Below are positions 16,512 through 26,038 of a stretch of DNA of 64,000 nt, piece by piece (position 1 is the first letter of the stretch; every line of letters starts with the position of its first letter). The notes below the pieces were generated by a model. It was given only the letters and a program-made list of their open reading frames with translations, was not told where the DNA came from and did not search any database. The stretch comes from an uncultured Candidatus Saccharibacteria bacterium (GTDB taxonomy: Bacteria > Patescibacteriota > Saccharimonadia > Saccharimonadales > Saccharimonadaceae): contig CAMZIL010000001.1 in the NCBI GenBank assembly GCA_947307225.1, forward strand, positions 62,001 through 126,000. Reading direction: 5' to 3'. The position numbers were made by a program, and so were the translations under genes.

Positions 16512-17812
16512 TATAGAATCTCCTTTCCATCCAAATATTTTTGCAAAACCTTTGGCACGCGAATGGTCATGTCAGGGTTTTGATAATTTTCGATAATTGC
16601 AATCATAATACGACCAAGCGCAAAGGCAGTTGCGTCGTTAGTATGAACTAGTTCAAGGTCGCCATTGTCGCGGCGGACGCGAGTCTGGAGACGGCGAGAC
16701 TGATAATCGGTCATGTAATCCGCAGTATGAGTCTCGCGATATTTATCCTGGCCTGGGAGCCAAACCTCGATATCGATACCACGCGCATCTGGCTTGCCAA
16801 TATCAAAGGTACATTTGCGAATCACGCGATATGGGAGCTCGAGCTGCTCAACGAGCCAGCGCTGAACAGCGATAAAGAATTCGTGCTCTTTGCGGCTAGT
16901 TTCCTTGGTAGAGAAGCTCTCCATCTCGAGCTTGTCGAACTGATGCATGCGAATGATGCCTTCCATATCCTTGCCGTAGGTACCGGCCTCTTGGCGGAAG
17001 CTGGTTGCGTAGCCAAGATAACGAACTGGCATCTCTTTTTCTTCAAAAATTTCACCGGCGTGCATAGAGCCAAGAACATGCTCTGCGCTGCCCTGGAGCC
17101 AAAGCTCCTCGCCCTCGATCTTGTAGCGGTCTTCGCGTGGCTCGAGACGATCCATTGCGTCATACATCTCCGTGCGGAGCATGAGTGGTGGGAGAACAAT
17201 CGTGAATGGCTTCTCAGAAACCTGACCCTCTAGGCCGCGGCTCTTGATAATCTCTTTGATTGTAGCTTCGTCCGAGAGGCTATTCATAACAAAGTTGACG
17301 ATAGCCATCTGGAGCTTGACCATGTCGCCCTTGATGTAGGCGAAACGAGCACCAGCAACCTTGGAAGCGCGCTCTTTGTCGATCCAGCCACGGGCCTGGC
17401 CAATCTCGTAATGATTCTTTGGGTTCTTGATCTGTGGGATTTCGCCGCAAACCTCGGCGACCTGGTTGTCGTCCTCGGTAAGGCCAACTGGGACATCGTC
17501 TTCGTAGACGTTCGGCACCTGCTTTAGGAGGTCGATAAAGGACTTCTCAATCTCTGCAAGCTTTGGCTCTTTCTCGGCGAGCTGAGTTTTTAGCTCCTTG
17601 CCCTGCTCGATTAGCTTTGGATCTGGTTTGCCACCCTTCATTTGAGCGGAAATCTGGTTGCGCTCCTGGCGGAGAGCATCAATTTCGCGTGATAGTTCTT
17701 TGCGCTCGTCGTCGAGGCGCAGAATCTCGTCAAGGTCGATATCATAGACCTTGTTGTGAATTGCATCCTCAACTTTCTGGCGATTCGCACGGATGAAATT
17801 TATATCTAACAT
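16511..17812 (-). CDS. serS: Seryl-tRNA synthetase
   Basis: Class II synthetase charging tRNA-Ser, 433 residues, the usual length. An N-terminal antiparallel coiled-coil arm (about 25-105, EIDALRQERNQISAQMK) reaches the long variable arm of tRNA-Ser. The catalytic core contains the motif 2 region (ATSFRQEAGTYG) and motif 3 (HTNDATAFALGRIMIAIIEN). The start ATG 17812 has no Shine-Dalgarno; TATAAT at 17827-17822 lies 9 nt upstream. The stop overlaps the hpf start. Confidence 0.97.
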   Translation of the reverse strand: MLDINFIRANRQKVEDAIHNKVYDIDLDEILRLDDERKELSREIDALRQERNQISAQMKGGKPDPKLIEQGKELKTQLAEKEPKLAEIEKSFIDLLKQVPNVYEDDVPVGLTEDDNQVAEVCGEIPQIKNPKNHYEIGQARGWIDKERASKVAGARFAYIKGDMVKLQMAIVNFVMNSLSDEATIKEIIKSRGLEGQVSEKPFTIVLPPLMLRTEMYDAMDRLEPREDRYKIEGEELWLQGSAEHVLGSMHAGEIFEEKEMPVRYLGYATSFRQEAGTYGKDMEGIIRMHQFDKLEMESFSTKETSRKEHEFFIAVQRWLVEQLELPYRVIRKCTFDIGKPDARGIDIEVWLPGQDKYRETHTADYMTDYQSRRLQTRVRRDNGDLELVHTNDATAFALGRIMIAIIENYQNPDMTIRVPKVLQKYLDGKEIL

Positions 17813-17832
17813 ATTAGATATATTATACCATG

Positions 17833-20034
17833 CTAGACGGTATCTTGGCGGATTGTCTCGATGATATTCTGATGCGAAACTTGGCGCACAGAATAGCGCA
17901 TAATGACCGTGATTAACAGCGCCACGACGACGATTGAAATCAGGATTGGAACGACCGGCAATTCATACGAAAGGTTCATGCCGCCAGCGCTGAGCATTGA
18001 GTGCACGGCATAGGAAATGATGATGCCAATTGGCAAGCCAATAAGGAGCGCGCGAAGCGAGTATAACAGGCTCTCGAGGCGAATCATACGATTGAATTCG
18101 TCGTCCGTCATACCGACAGATTTTAGCATTGCAAACTCCTTGGCGCGGAGCTGTATATTGGTCGTGATTGTATTAAAGATATTGGTTACGCCGATGAGCG
18201 CTACGACCGCGATGAAACCGTACATAAAGATTGCGAGCAGAAGCATCACGTTATTGATCTGCTCCATACTTTCGGCTAGGTCGAACGCATAAGGCGAGCT
18301 CTCTCCCGGCTCCGTCTCTTCGTTGATTTTCTCGATATATTTTGTAATTTCCTCTGCCTGTTTGCTGCTCGGATTCGCAAAGAGACGATTTTCATACTTA
18401 CTTAGTACTAACTCGCCAGCATTAGTATGCTTGTCGGAGACATAAAGGGTTGGCATTCTCAGCTGTGCATCGCCAATCGGGTTTTTGTCGGTAATCTTCG
18501 TAATCTTCGTATTAAAGGTGCGAATTGGGTCGTTAGAGTCGCTATCGACATCAACAATGCGTAGGTTCAGCTCGTCGCCTTCCTTATTTAGTAGCGCACG
18601 GTCGATCGAGTAAGAGCCGTTGCTATGCTGCTCTGGTATGTAATCGTTTAGGATTGCAGCGTTCTCAAAGTCGCCATAGACACCAACAGAACGGGCGTAC
18701 TTTTCAAAGTATTCCGAATTGATGGTCGCAACCTTGATGCCGCTACTAGCCAATGCGTAACGGAAGTAGGCATGCTCGCCAAGGTCAAAGCGCGATTCGA
18801 TTTCTTTATAATTGTCGATCGAGCCGCCCATGACAACGTAGGTAGTGCCCTTATATGGATAGGCGTTTGCGACAATGCGTTGGCCATCAATCACAAAGCT
18901 CGACAAGCCAACAAAGACCGCTACGCTCACGACAATGGAAATGACCGTCGTGCGATACTTTTGGCGGCTGCGTTTGAGGTTTTTGCTCGCAATAACACCA
19001 CCGATACCAAAATAACTACGGATAATCGCACTCGTTTTGAGCTTCTTTGACTTGATATTGATGTCCTGCGTGCTGCGGATTGCCTCAATCGGCGTGAGTC
19101 GGCCAGCCCGAATTGCCGCGCTAGCGCTAGCGAGCCAAACAATGACAAAGCCCAGCACTATATCTAGCGCAACTGCCCAGAGCGGGATAAAGAAGACTAG
19201 AGCCGTTGGCGCGCCAATCAAAGAGCCGGTAATTCCTAGCAAAATGAAGGTCGCAATGGAGCCTAGCAAGAGACCGGCCGGAGTCGAAAATGCACCAATA
19301 ATTAGCGCCTCCAGGACAACCGAACGGCGAATCTGCGCCGGCGTTGCGCCAACCGAGCTAAGCATGCCAAATTCACGCGTACGCTCCGTCGTGGAGATAT
19401 TAAACGAGTTGCGAATCGTAAAGATACTGGCAATCACAATCAAACCTAGGCCAAAAGCGGCAAGACAAAATAGGATGGTCGAAGAGTTCGGATCGACATT
19501 GCCGTCGTACATCATCAGCTCATCATTCGTGCGAGTATAGTACCCACTAACCTCCTCGGCATCAAGCGTGTCGCAGATTGCTTTGCCATAGCGCTCCGGC
19601 ATCGTCTTTGCATAGCCAGCCTTGCGTAGCGGCTGCTTGAAGCGGATAAACACCATGTACTGTTGGTCTGCCGTCCGCTGATCGTCCGTCAAAGTATCAA
19701 TGCGCTCGTATTTGCTAACCGGAATAAGGCTAACGCCATGATCGAGATACCGCGTTTCGTCGTCGTATGTAATCTGACGAGCATAATATGCGCTGTCGAC
19801 GCCCTCAGCGTTCTCAATGAGACTAACTTTGTCGCCAGGAATATATTCAAATAACTGATGAAAGTCGCCATACTGCTCGATTTGGTAGAGCTTTAGCGTC
19901 TGGATGAAGCTGGTCGGAATAGCGATGACCGTAAAAAGCAACGCAACCGAGAGCGCAACGCCAATCATCGTCACGATGCTGCGTTTTTTGTTGCGCTTTA
20001 GGTTCGTACTAGTTAGCTTTGCTAAAACGCCCAT
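17833..20034 (-). CDS. FtsX/MacB-type ABC transporter permease
   Basis: Membrane subunit of an ABC transporter, 733 residues with two FtsX-like halves. The pattern is a TM near the N-terminus (IGVALSVALLFTVIAIPTS), an extracytoplasmic domain, three TMs (about 185-310), a second leading TM (about 365-385), another extracytoplasmic domain and three C-terminal TMs. FtsX-type motifs TREFGMLSSVGATPAQIRR and AKEFAMLKSVGMTDDEFNR lie before the paired helices. The start touches the ATPase gene stop. Such pairs move lipoproteins, peptides or antibiotics or act as mechanotransmitters; the substrate is not evident. Confidence 0.9.
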   Translation of the reverse strand: MGVLAKLTSTNLKRNKKRSIVTMIGVALSVALLFTVIAIPTSFIQTLKLYQIEQYGDFHQLFEYIPGDKVSLIENAEGVDSAYYARQITYDDETRYLDHGVSLIPVSKYERIDTLTDDQRTADQQYMVFIRFKQPLRKAGYAKTMPERYGKAICDTLDAEEVSGYYTRTNDELMMYDGNVDPNSSTILFCLAAFGLGLIVIASIFTIRNSFNISTTERTREFGMLSSVGATPAQIRRSVVLEALIIGAFSTPAGLLLGSIATFILLGITGSLIGAPTALVFFIPLWAVALDIVLGFVIVWLASASAAIRAGRLTPIEAIRSTQDINIKSKKLKTSAIIRSYFGIGGVIASKNLKRSRQKYRTTVISIVVSVAVFVGLSSFVIDGQRIVANAYPYKGTTYVVMGGSIDNYKEIESRFDLGEHAYFRYALASSGIKVATINSEYFEKYARSVGVYGDFENAAILNDYIPEQHSNGSYSIDRALLNKEGDELNLRIVDVDSDSNDPIRTFNTKITKITDKNPIGDAQLRMPTLYVSDKHTNAGELVLSKYENRLFANPSSKQAEEITKYIEKINEETEPGESSPYAFDLAESMEQINNVMLLLAIFMYGFIAVVALIGVTNIFNTITTNIQLRAKEFAMLKSVGMTDDEFNRMIRLESLLYSLRALLIGLPIGIIISYAVHSMLSAGGMNLSYELPVVPILISIVVVALLITVIMRYSVRQVSHQNIIETIRQDTV

Positions 20035-20726
20035 TATTTCCGCGCCTTTACGTCTGAAATAATCTTGCCGTCAGCAAAGGTAACGACACGACCAGCCTGC
20101 TTGGCAATTTCGAGATCGTGCGTGACGAGGAGAATCGTCTGGCCATACTTTTCGTTTGCAAGTTTTAGAAGCTTCACGATCTCGGCGCCGGCCTTGGAAT
20201 CGAGGTTGCCGGTTGGCTCATCGGCGAGAATTAGGGCCGGCTCATTAAAGAGTGCGCGGCCAATCGCGACACGCTGCTGCTGACCGCCAGAAAGCTGGTT
20301 TGGCAGATGCGTTTCACGGTTTTTGAGCCCCAAAGCCTCAATGAGCTTTTCTAGGCGCTCTTCATCAACCTCCTTCTTTTCGAGATCGACAGGGAGCGTA
20401 ATATTCTCGCGAACGGTCAGGACTGGAATAAGGTTATAAAACTGATAAATAATGCCAATTTTCTGACGGCGGAAGAGCGCGAGCTTGTTATCATTAAGCC
20501 CGGTCGTATTCACGCCATCAATGATAATTTCGCCACCATTTTTGTCTGGGCGATCAACGCCACCAATCATATGTAAGAGCGTAGATTTGCCGGAGCCACT
20601 AGCGCCAATAATTGCAACAAACTCGCCTTTTTCGACGGTGAAGCTAACACCATCTACAGCCTTTACGAGGCTATCGTCTTTGCCATAGGTTTTTGTGAGG
20701 TTTTTTACTTCGAGAATATTAGACAT
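20034..20726 (-). CDS. MacB/LolD-type ABC transporter ATP-binding protein
   Basis: ATPase partner of the preceding permease, 230 residues from ATG 20726. Walker A is GASGSGKST (about 42-50), Q-loop in IGIIYQFYNLIP, signature LSGGQQQRVAIGRA and Walker B LILADEPTGNLDS, followed by a switch histidine in LLVTHD. A longer frame runs back through the adjacent tRNA gene and is rejected. TATAAT at 20738-20733 is only 6 nt from the ATG, with no Shine-Dalgarno, so the gene is probably leaderless and independent of the tRNA transcript. Confidence 0.93.
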   Translation of the reverse strand: MSNILEVKNLTKTYGKDDSLVKAVDGVSFTVEKGEFVAIIGASGSGKSTLLHMIGGVDRPDKNGGEIIIDGVNTTGLNDNKLALFRRQKIGIIYQFYNLIPVLTVRENITLPVDLEKKEVDEERLEKLIEALGLKNRETHLPNQLSGGQQQRVAIGRALFNEPALILADEPTGNLDSKAGAEIVKLLKLANEKYGQTILLVTHDLEIAKQAGRVVTFADGKIISDVKARK

Positions 20727-20745
20727 AAGGATATTATACCAAAAA

Positions 20746-20821
20746 TGGTACACCCGGCGGGAGTCGAACCCACGACACCTGGTACCGGAAACCAGTGCTC
20801 TATCCACTGAGCTACGGGTGC
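20746..20821 (-). tRNA. tRNA-Arg (CCG)
   Basis: The cloverleaf folds on the minus strand, with acceptor GCACCCG/CGGGTGT, D-stem GCTC/GAGC, anticodon stem CTGGT/ACCAG, loop TTCCGGT and T-arm GTGGG/CCCGC. CCA is encoded. The first acceptor pair is G1.U72. Confidence 0.95.
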
Positions 20822-20835
20822 ACTTCAGTCAAAAA

Positions 20836-20912
20836 TGGTACACCCGACAGGATTCGAACCTGTGACACCTAGTTCCGAAGACTAGTGCTCTAATCCGCTG
20901 AGCTACGGGTGC
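20836..20912 (-). tRNA. tRNA-Arg (TCG)
   Basis: The cloverleaf has anticodon stem CTAGT/ACTAG, loop CTTCGGA and T-arm ACAGG/CCTGT, with CCA encoded. Its acceptor strands are the same as those of the adjacent tRNA-Arg(CCG), including G1.U72, so the two are likely duplicates. A TATAAT sits just upstream at about 20928. Confidence 0.95.
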
Positions 20913-20950
20913 ACTAGCCTTATTATAGCACGAGCGCATCTGGAGTCTCC

Positions 20951-20979
20951 TTGACAAACGCCCTACTCTGTGATATGCT
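20951..20979 (+). promoter_or_regulatory. Sigma70-type promoter with hairpin leader for 21061
   Basis: TTGACA at 20951-20956, 17-bp spacer, TATGCT at 20974-20979. The leader has an 8-bp stem AAATCTGC/GCAGATTT (20986-20993 with 21002-21009) followed by GCG and six T before the ribosome binding site. Confidence 0.65.
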
Positions 20980-21060
20980 TAAGCTAAATCTGCATGCGAG
21001 CGCAGATTTGCGTTTTTTCAATTCACTGTTCGCAAGTTTCTTTATATAGGAGGATGATCT

Positions 21061-21309
21061 ATGAGTAACTTCAAAGAATCAGACAAAGTCGCAATGCTGC
21101 ACATTGACTCCGTCGACAACATCTCGAAACTGCCGATGTTTACAACGGAAATGTGTGAAATCCTCTCGCTCTATGGCATCATCATTGTTGAGGACCTTCA
21201 GAACAAATCCGCCAAGATCGGCGGCATCGAAGAACTCAGCTCTGACCAGAAGAAGACGATCACAGACGCAGCAAATTTCCTTAAGTACGGCATTGACGAT
21301 GCCTCGTAA
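21061..21309 (+). CDS. Small protein, possibly helix-hairpin-helix-like
   Basis: An 82-residue soluble protein with no recognised family. The start is supported by TAGGAGGATGATCT before the ATG and by a promoter about 90 bp upstream. The stretch from about residue 20 (ISKLPMFTTEMCEILSLYGI, then VEDLQNKSAKIGGIEELS) has the spacing seen in helix-hairpin-helix or RNA polymerase alpha-CTD-like folds, where a short helix pair is followed by a glycine turn. That is a weak similarity, and nucleic-acid binding is only a guess. It ends at a strong bidirectional terminator. Confidence 0.72.
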   Translation: MSNFKESDKVAMLHIDSVDNISKLPMFTTEMCEILSLYGIIIVEDLQNKSAKIGGIEELSSDQKKTITDAANFLKYGIDDAS

Positions 21310-21359
21310 CATTCCGCCGAGAACTATCTTTATGCCATTTAGATAGTTTCCTCAAAAAA

Positions 21360-21401
21360 GTCCCGCCTTTGCTTTTTCAGCAAGGACGGGACGATTTTTT
21401 T
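21360..21401. terminator. Bidirectional intrinsic terminator
   Basis: GTCCCG-CCTTTGCT / AGCAAGG-a-CGGGAC hairpin with A-rich left flank and T-rich right flank, so it can end the + gene at 21309 and the - gene at 21405. Confidence 0.88.
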
Positions 21402-21404
21402 GTT

Positions 21405-24400
21405 TTAGGTTTTCTTCTTATACAGACCAAGCGCGCTTGTTACATCTACGCCGCCGGCAGTATATGCTTTACCATCGCTAGTAAAGTTAATCTGAACGGA
21501 GTGTCCGCCAGAATCAAGATAGATATCCGAGCTAATAACTCGAGCCGACTCTTTCACGTTTAATTGTCCAGCTGCAACACCTTGCATCTTGGAACGAAGT
21601 GCGGCGTTATCTGCGCTATTAAGCTCATTGATGCGCGCCTGAACGTTCGTATTACTCGTGAGGGCGGTAGCACCGCCGAGAGCAGTAATATTATCGCTGC
21701 TAATATTGGCGAGCTGCTCCGTAGTCATAGAGTTCATAATAGCATTCTTGTTTCCATAAGCAGCAAGCATATTATTGAAGTTAGTGCCCGTAGCGCCAGT
21801 CAAGCCTGCGCCAATACCGGCTGCCATCTGCGCTTCGCTGAATAGATCTGCGTTGGATGCGCAAAATACATCCTTGTCCTGCGATGCCATAATGCTCGTA
21901 CCAGCTTGCTGAACCTTACTCCTAAGCTGAGCACTGCCGTGGTGAGTTATATCATCAGCGTAATCGTAAGAGCCATCCTGGGAGAGCTTACCGATACTCT
22001 GCGCAACGATGTTGCCATCTCTCGAAAGGAGAGCATCGGTGACCTTCTTGCGCTCTGCGACCGCTTTCGCACCGGTACCCTGCATTATGCTCTTGTATGC
22101 TGCCGCGCCCTTTGCAGTGCCATTAATGTTTTTAATGAGATCATTGACTTTATCCTCATCATGCATAGCCGTGATTGCCGCAGAGAGCTGGTCCGCGGTA
22201 AGCGTTCCGTTGCTGGCCGAGCTCAAGATGCTGGTGCTAATATCCCCATCGCTACCCATTGATTTATATCCGGCCACCATTGCGTCAGCCGCCATCTTAT
22301 CTCTAGCTCCAACCATGCTAAGGCCGCTGTTATATCTGCGTTGCTGGTATGCGCTAAGCTTGCCGGCGCGCGCCTTCGCTGCTAGGCCGCCCTTGCCATC
22401 GCGGCCATAAAGCGCACGTTCTGCCCTCTTCGCATTGTATTCGCTAGTGCGTGCAGCACGCCTATCAGCGCGAGCCTGGTCGCGGTAATTCTTGCGGTTA
22501 GTAAGGAAGGAGTTCTGCAAGCGTTCGTTTGCTTTGCCACGAGCGCCAGTATTGAGCCTGCCCTGCAAGCGCTGCGAGAGCATACCGAGAGCGCCCATAG
22601 ATTTCCTGATTACATTCGGAATGAGGAAGATTGGGGCGATGCTGATGATACCTGCCGAGAGTACCGGCGTCATAGATGTAAAGTCTTGGACGTTTGAACC
22701 ATATGCGGCCAAGATAATTTTCGCCGTCATATCGCCACCGTAGACCATCGCGCTACAGACTGGATAAGCGATCAAGACGCCCTTGAACGTATTTAGCCAC
22801 TTCGTAAACAGCGTCTTCGTATTCGGAAGCATGTAACAGACGAAGGCGAGCGGCGAAATTGCAACCAAGAGCACTGCGAGCGCCTGGCGAATACCAAGAA
22901 TAACGAAGAGGAAGAAGACCGCAACGACAAACGAGAGAATACCGAGCAAGACCGGAATGAGAATCTGCGGGCCAATTGCGAGCACGGCCGCCGCAGTAAT
23001 TGCAACGACAATCACGACGAGCGCAATGAAGCCGCCTGCCCCCGACGCGCTAGACGCACATTGGTTCACGCCATTCACTGTACAGGCTGCCGGCGTCGAC
23101 ACGACTATCTTGTCTCCAATTGTCGAGAATAGGCCGCCAACGGAGCCGCCGACGATGTTCGCCACATCAATTGCTAGCTGGCAGATGAAGTACGAACAGT
23201 TAATGAGAATTGCCGCCACAACAAGCTTTGGCAAAATCTTCTTAATACCGTAGTTATCGATGCCAAAGCCGGTGAGCTGAGACATAATAACGACCAAGAA
23301 TAATATCACGAAGGCGATATTCGCAAAGTTTTTAAAGATGTCCCACGCCTGATAGGTACCGTTCTTTGCGCCACCGTTATTGAAGAGTTTTGGATCAATC
23401 TTTAGGAACGGTACAATCATACCTTCGTAGGTGCTCTGAACCATTTCTGCACCGGTCGTAATCAACGGACAGACGATCCAACCAAGCGAACCTGCGTTGT
23501 TGTAACAGTCCTGCTGAACCATGCCAACGCCCGGATCGGCGCCGACCGGATCTGACGGGGTCGCACCAGCAATCACACCAATGTCCTTACAGACCCAACC
23601 TTTCGTCTCGTCGCCCTCGATGAACATACCAATCTTAAACTTGCTCTTATCATTTACGGCGTTATCATATGCCGCCTGCGTCTCCGCACTAACACCAGCC
23701 TCAGAGTTGGCCTTGATCATCTCTATTTTTTCATCGACGTCAGCCTTACACTTCGTGTTCAGCACCGCCTTCATTCTTTCGAGATATACACCTTGCACGT
23801 CTGGATTATTTGCGCGCGCAATCATCTCGGCACAGGTACCAATGTCACTACGGCTAACAAACTCGTGGTCAAACGAACCGTTATACGTGAACGTCTTGTA
23901 CTGCATCTTGGCCGTAGAGTCGCCATCCTGAGTAATATCAATGAGCGTCATACTCATATCACTTGGCTTCGTAGTCGAAACATCGAAACCGCCACAGTTG
24001 TTGCTAATTTCAACGCGGTACAGGAAGTAGCCAACCATACCGTGGTAGTAGTCTAGGTCTGCATATCGGTATTCCCAGTCCTTTTCCTCGGCGATCTTAT
24101 TGTAGAGATCATTGAGGTGCTTATTCCAAGGGATATCCATGTCAGATTCCCAGCCACTACCCCATCTAGCCTCGCCACATCCGGCGTCCGTATTATACTT
24201 AGGCAGTGTATAAGAGGTGATGCCGCTGACGACGCACAATGGGTTACCATTACGAACATAGGCATACGACTCGTCTGTACCGCACGGATGCCCTTTTTTA
24301 TTCATCACGATGCCACCTTTGCCGTTTTCGCCACAGAGAATATCCTGCTCGGCGACACCTAAGTAGCTTGCCGCAAGACCGACAATATCGCCTTCACGAC

Positions 24401-24770
24401 AATAAGCGCGTCCATCGTCACCGGCATTCAACTGATCTTCTAGCCAATAGCCGATATCGATTTTCATATCGTCACCGAGGTCGAAGATACCGTTGTTGCC
24501 GGAACTCTGAATATCTCCCCAGCTAAGACCGTCATCGAGGCGACCATTACGAACACCAGCCGCGATACAGTGGCGGAGCGCATACATGATCAGCTGCACT
24601 TTTGCTTCCTCTTCAAACAAATCCTGCATCGAGCCAATCGTGCCGCGTGGCGGTACATAATCCGCTGCGTCACCTTCGGCCATTGCCTGGAGTGGAACGC
24701 TCGAGATAATCATCGTAGCCGCAACGAGGGCGAGCGCTAGTTCTTTAACTTTTGCTTTGAACTTTTTCAT
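21405..24770 (-). CDS. VirB6/TrbL-like large polytopic membrane protein
   Basis: A 1121-residue exported membrane protein. An N-terminal signal peptide (about 1-31, ending LQAMAEG) is followed by a Cys-rich extracytoplasmic region (about 32-430), around eight hydrophobic helices between about 475 and 740 (LAIGPQILIPVLLGILSF and others), and a long Ala/Arg-rich, mainly helical C-terminal domain. A big soluble N-domain, a central cluster of helices and a long tail match the VirB6/TrbL layout of type IV secretion channels. No VirB4 or VirD4 gene is in this window, so a secretion role is inferred. Its start overlaps the stop of the upstream anchored protein by 4 bp. Confidence 0.65.
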   Translation of the reverse strand: MKKFKAKVKELALALVAATMIISSVPLQAMAEGDAADYVPPRGTIGSMQDLFEEEAKVQLIMYALRHCIAAGVRNGRLDDGLSWGDIQSSGNNGIFDLGDDMKIDIGYWLEDQLNAGDDGRAYCREGDIVGLAASYLGVAEQDILCGENGKGGIVMNKKGHPCGTDESYAYVRNGNPLCVVSGITSYTLPKYNTDAGCGEARWGSGWESDMDIPWNKHLNDLYNKIAEEKDWEYRYADLDYYHGMVGYFLYRVEISNNCGGFDVSTTKPSDMSMTLIDITQDGDSTAKMQYKTFTYNGSFDHEFVSRSDIGTCAEMIARANNPDVQGVYLERMKAVLNTKCKADVDEKIEMIKANSEAGVSAETQAAYDNAVNDKSKFKIGMFIEGDETKGWVCKDIGVIAGATPSDPVGADPGVGMVQQDCYNNAGSLGWIVCPLITTGAEMVQSTYEGMIVPFLKIDPKLFNNGGAKNGTYQAWDIFKNFANIAFVILFLVVIMSQLTGFGIDNYGIKKILPKLVVAAILINCSYFICQLAIDVANIVGGSVGGLFSTIGDKIVVSTPAACTVNGVNQCASSASGAGGFIALVVIVVAITAAAVLAIGPQILIPVLLGILSFVVAVFFLFVILGIRQALAVLLVAISPLAFVCYMLPNTKTLFTKWLNTFKGVLIAYPVCSAMVYGGDMTAKIILAAYGSNVQDFTSMTPVLSAGIISIAPIFLIPNVIRKSMGALGMLSQRLQGRLNTGARGKANERLQNSFLTNRKNYRDQARADRRAARTSEYNAKRAERALYGRDGKGGLAAKARAGKLSAYQQRRYNSGLSMVGARDKMAADAMVAGYKSMGSDGDISTSILSSASNGTLTADQLSAAITAMHDEDKVNDLIKNINGTAKGAAAYKSIMQGTGAKAVAERKKVTDALLSRDGNIVAQSIGKLSQDGSYDYADDITHHGSAQLRSKVQQAGTSIMASQDKDVFCASNADLFSEAQMAAGIGAGLTGATGTNFNNMLAAYGNKNAIMNSMTTEQLANISSDNITALGGATALTSNTNVQARINELNSADNAALRSKMQGVAAGQLNVKESARVISSDIYLDSGGHSVQINFTSDGKAYTAGGVDVTSALGLYKKKT

Positions 24771-25891
24771 TTGTACATCTCCAGATAATTGGCGATTTCG
24801 ACAATGTCATAAGCGACCATGTTTGCCTTAAAATCATCGATGCTCGACTCGTCAAAGAAAATAATTGCGGTCTTTTTATCGTGGCTCGTAAAGGCGCGCT
24901 CAAGGTTTTCTACCTCATTGGCAATTGAAGCACATTGCGCCGATGAATCCACCGACTCACATTTATTCTTCTGGTATTTTTCGATTTGGCTATTTATTGC
25001 ACGATAATCCCTAACTATAGCGCTGATCGTGTTTTTGTTATTCGACGAATAGACATCCAGGCTATCACTGCCATTATTAACAGCCTCGAGGAATGAATCG
25101 TAGCGTTTAATAATTTCGCTATACTGACTCTCCGCTTTCTTCATGCGATCTCTCACGCTTTCAATATTCTTTGCCCATTGCTCTTCTTCGTGGCCGGTAA
25201 TTGGCTTAATGCCCTTGATATTTTCGTAGGCTTTTTTGTAGATTTCGTAGTTTGAATGAAGTTCGTCAGAAAAGGTCTTACTAGTAATGTCTTCGACGGT
25301 CATTTTACCGTTTGCGATCATTAACAAATCATTCTCAAAATCACTTACCTTGCGCATGTCCTCAACGTTCAACTTTTCATGCGCATCAGCGACGGAAGTT
25401 GAGCTGATATTCTTTAGAACGATTACGGCTACGGCGACAAGGACGATCGCAGCGACAGCAATGCCGACAATCATGATGATCTTTTTCTTGATTGACTGCT
25501 TAGCTTCGTTGTTTTCGGATGCAAGCATGATGTCGCCTGCAGCCTGATTGAAATAATCTGGCGCGCCAGCAAATGAAGGCGTTGCGGCCTGCTGTGGCGC
25601 AGCGGATGGTTCAAAATGACGGCCACCGAAACCGAAGCGCGAACGGGAATTCGCAGAAGATGTCGTAATTGGTACAGGAGCAGCCGGTGTATCTTCTTCT
25701 GGCATAGCGGCTACAGTTGCAGCAACCTCGCCCGCGTCAGTGCCAGCCATCGCAGAAATATCCGCGCTAGTGATCGCCTGCGGCGTTGGCTCCGAAGTAT
25801 CTTCTACTGGAGTAATATCATCATCCGAAGAGATATTTGGGGACGAAAAAGTTGGGCTCTGCGGAAAAATCGAATTCTCACCCTCATTCAT
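24767..25891 (-). CDS. Membrane-anchored coiled-coil protein, partner of the VirB6-like protein
   Basis: 374 residues from ATG 25891; no family recognised. Residues 1-125 are acidic, Pro/Ser/Thr-rich and presumably disordered in the cytoplasm. One TM helix follows a basic stretch (IKKKIIMIVGIAVAAIVLV, about 133-160). The rest is an extracytoplasmic, charged, helical domain with two cysteines close together (KCESVDSSAQC). The start has TAAAAT at 25904-25899, 7 nt before the ATG, and no Shine-Dalgarno. The 4-bp ATGA overlap with the following gene suggests that the two proteins work together. Confidence 0.75.
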   Translation of the reverse strand: MNEGENSIFPQSPTFSSPNISSDDDITPVEDTSEPTPQAITSADISAMAGTDAGEVAATVAAMPEEDTPAAPVPITTSSANSRSRFGFGGRHFEPSAAPQQAATPSFAGAPDYFNQAAGDIMLASENNEAKQSIKKKIIMIVGIAVAAIVLVAVAVIVLKNISSTSVADAHEKLNVEDMRKVSDFENDLLMIANGKMTVEDITSKTFSDELHSNYEIYKKAYENIKGIKPITGHEEEQWAKNIESVRDRMKKAESQYSEIIKRYDSFLEAVNNGSDSLDVYSSNNKNTISAIVRDYRAINSQIEKYQKNKCESVDSSAQCASIANEVENLERAFTSHDKKTAIIFFDESSIDDFKANMVAYDIVEIANYLEMYK

Positions 25892-25940
25892 ATGTATTAT
25901 TTTAACATAAGCATTTCTGAATATACAAAAATTTCTCAAC

Positions 25941-25978
25941 AAAAATACCCCACACGGACGAATCCGGTGGGGTATTTT
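25941..25978 (-). terminator. Intrinsic terminator of the DUF11 protein gene
   Basis: A long stem AAAATACCCCAC / GTGGGGTATTTT is extended inward by CGGA/TCCG. T-tracts on both strands let it also act in the other direction. Confidence 0.88.
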
Positions 25979-26038
25979 CTCAGTTTCCCGTCGTTCCTAT
26001 ACAGCTTCTGGGAAAGCTCTATCGATTGGCGGTCAACT

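Noticed and set aside
20726-20807. N-terminal extension of the ABC ATPase into the tRNA-Arg gene
   Set aside because: It would translate the tRNA; the ATG at 20726 has a promoter-like -10 six bases upstream and begins the normal ABC domain.
25982-26014. TTTCCC/GGGAAA inverted repeat between two minus-strand genes
   Set aside because: Only six pairs with a long loop; the nearby hairpin at 25941-25978 explains termination.
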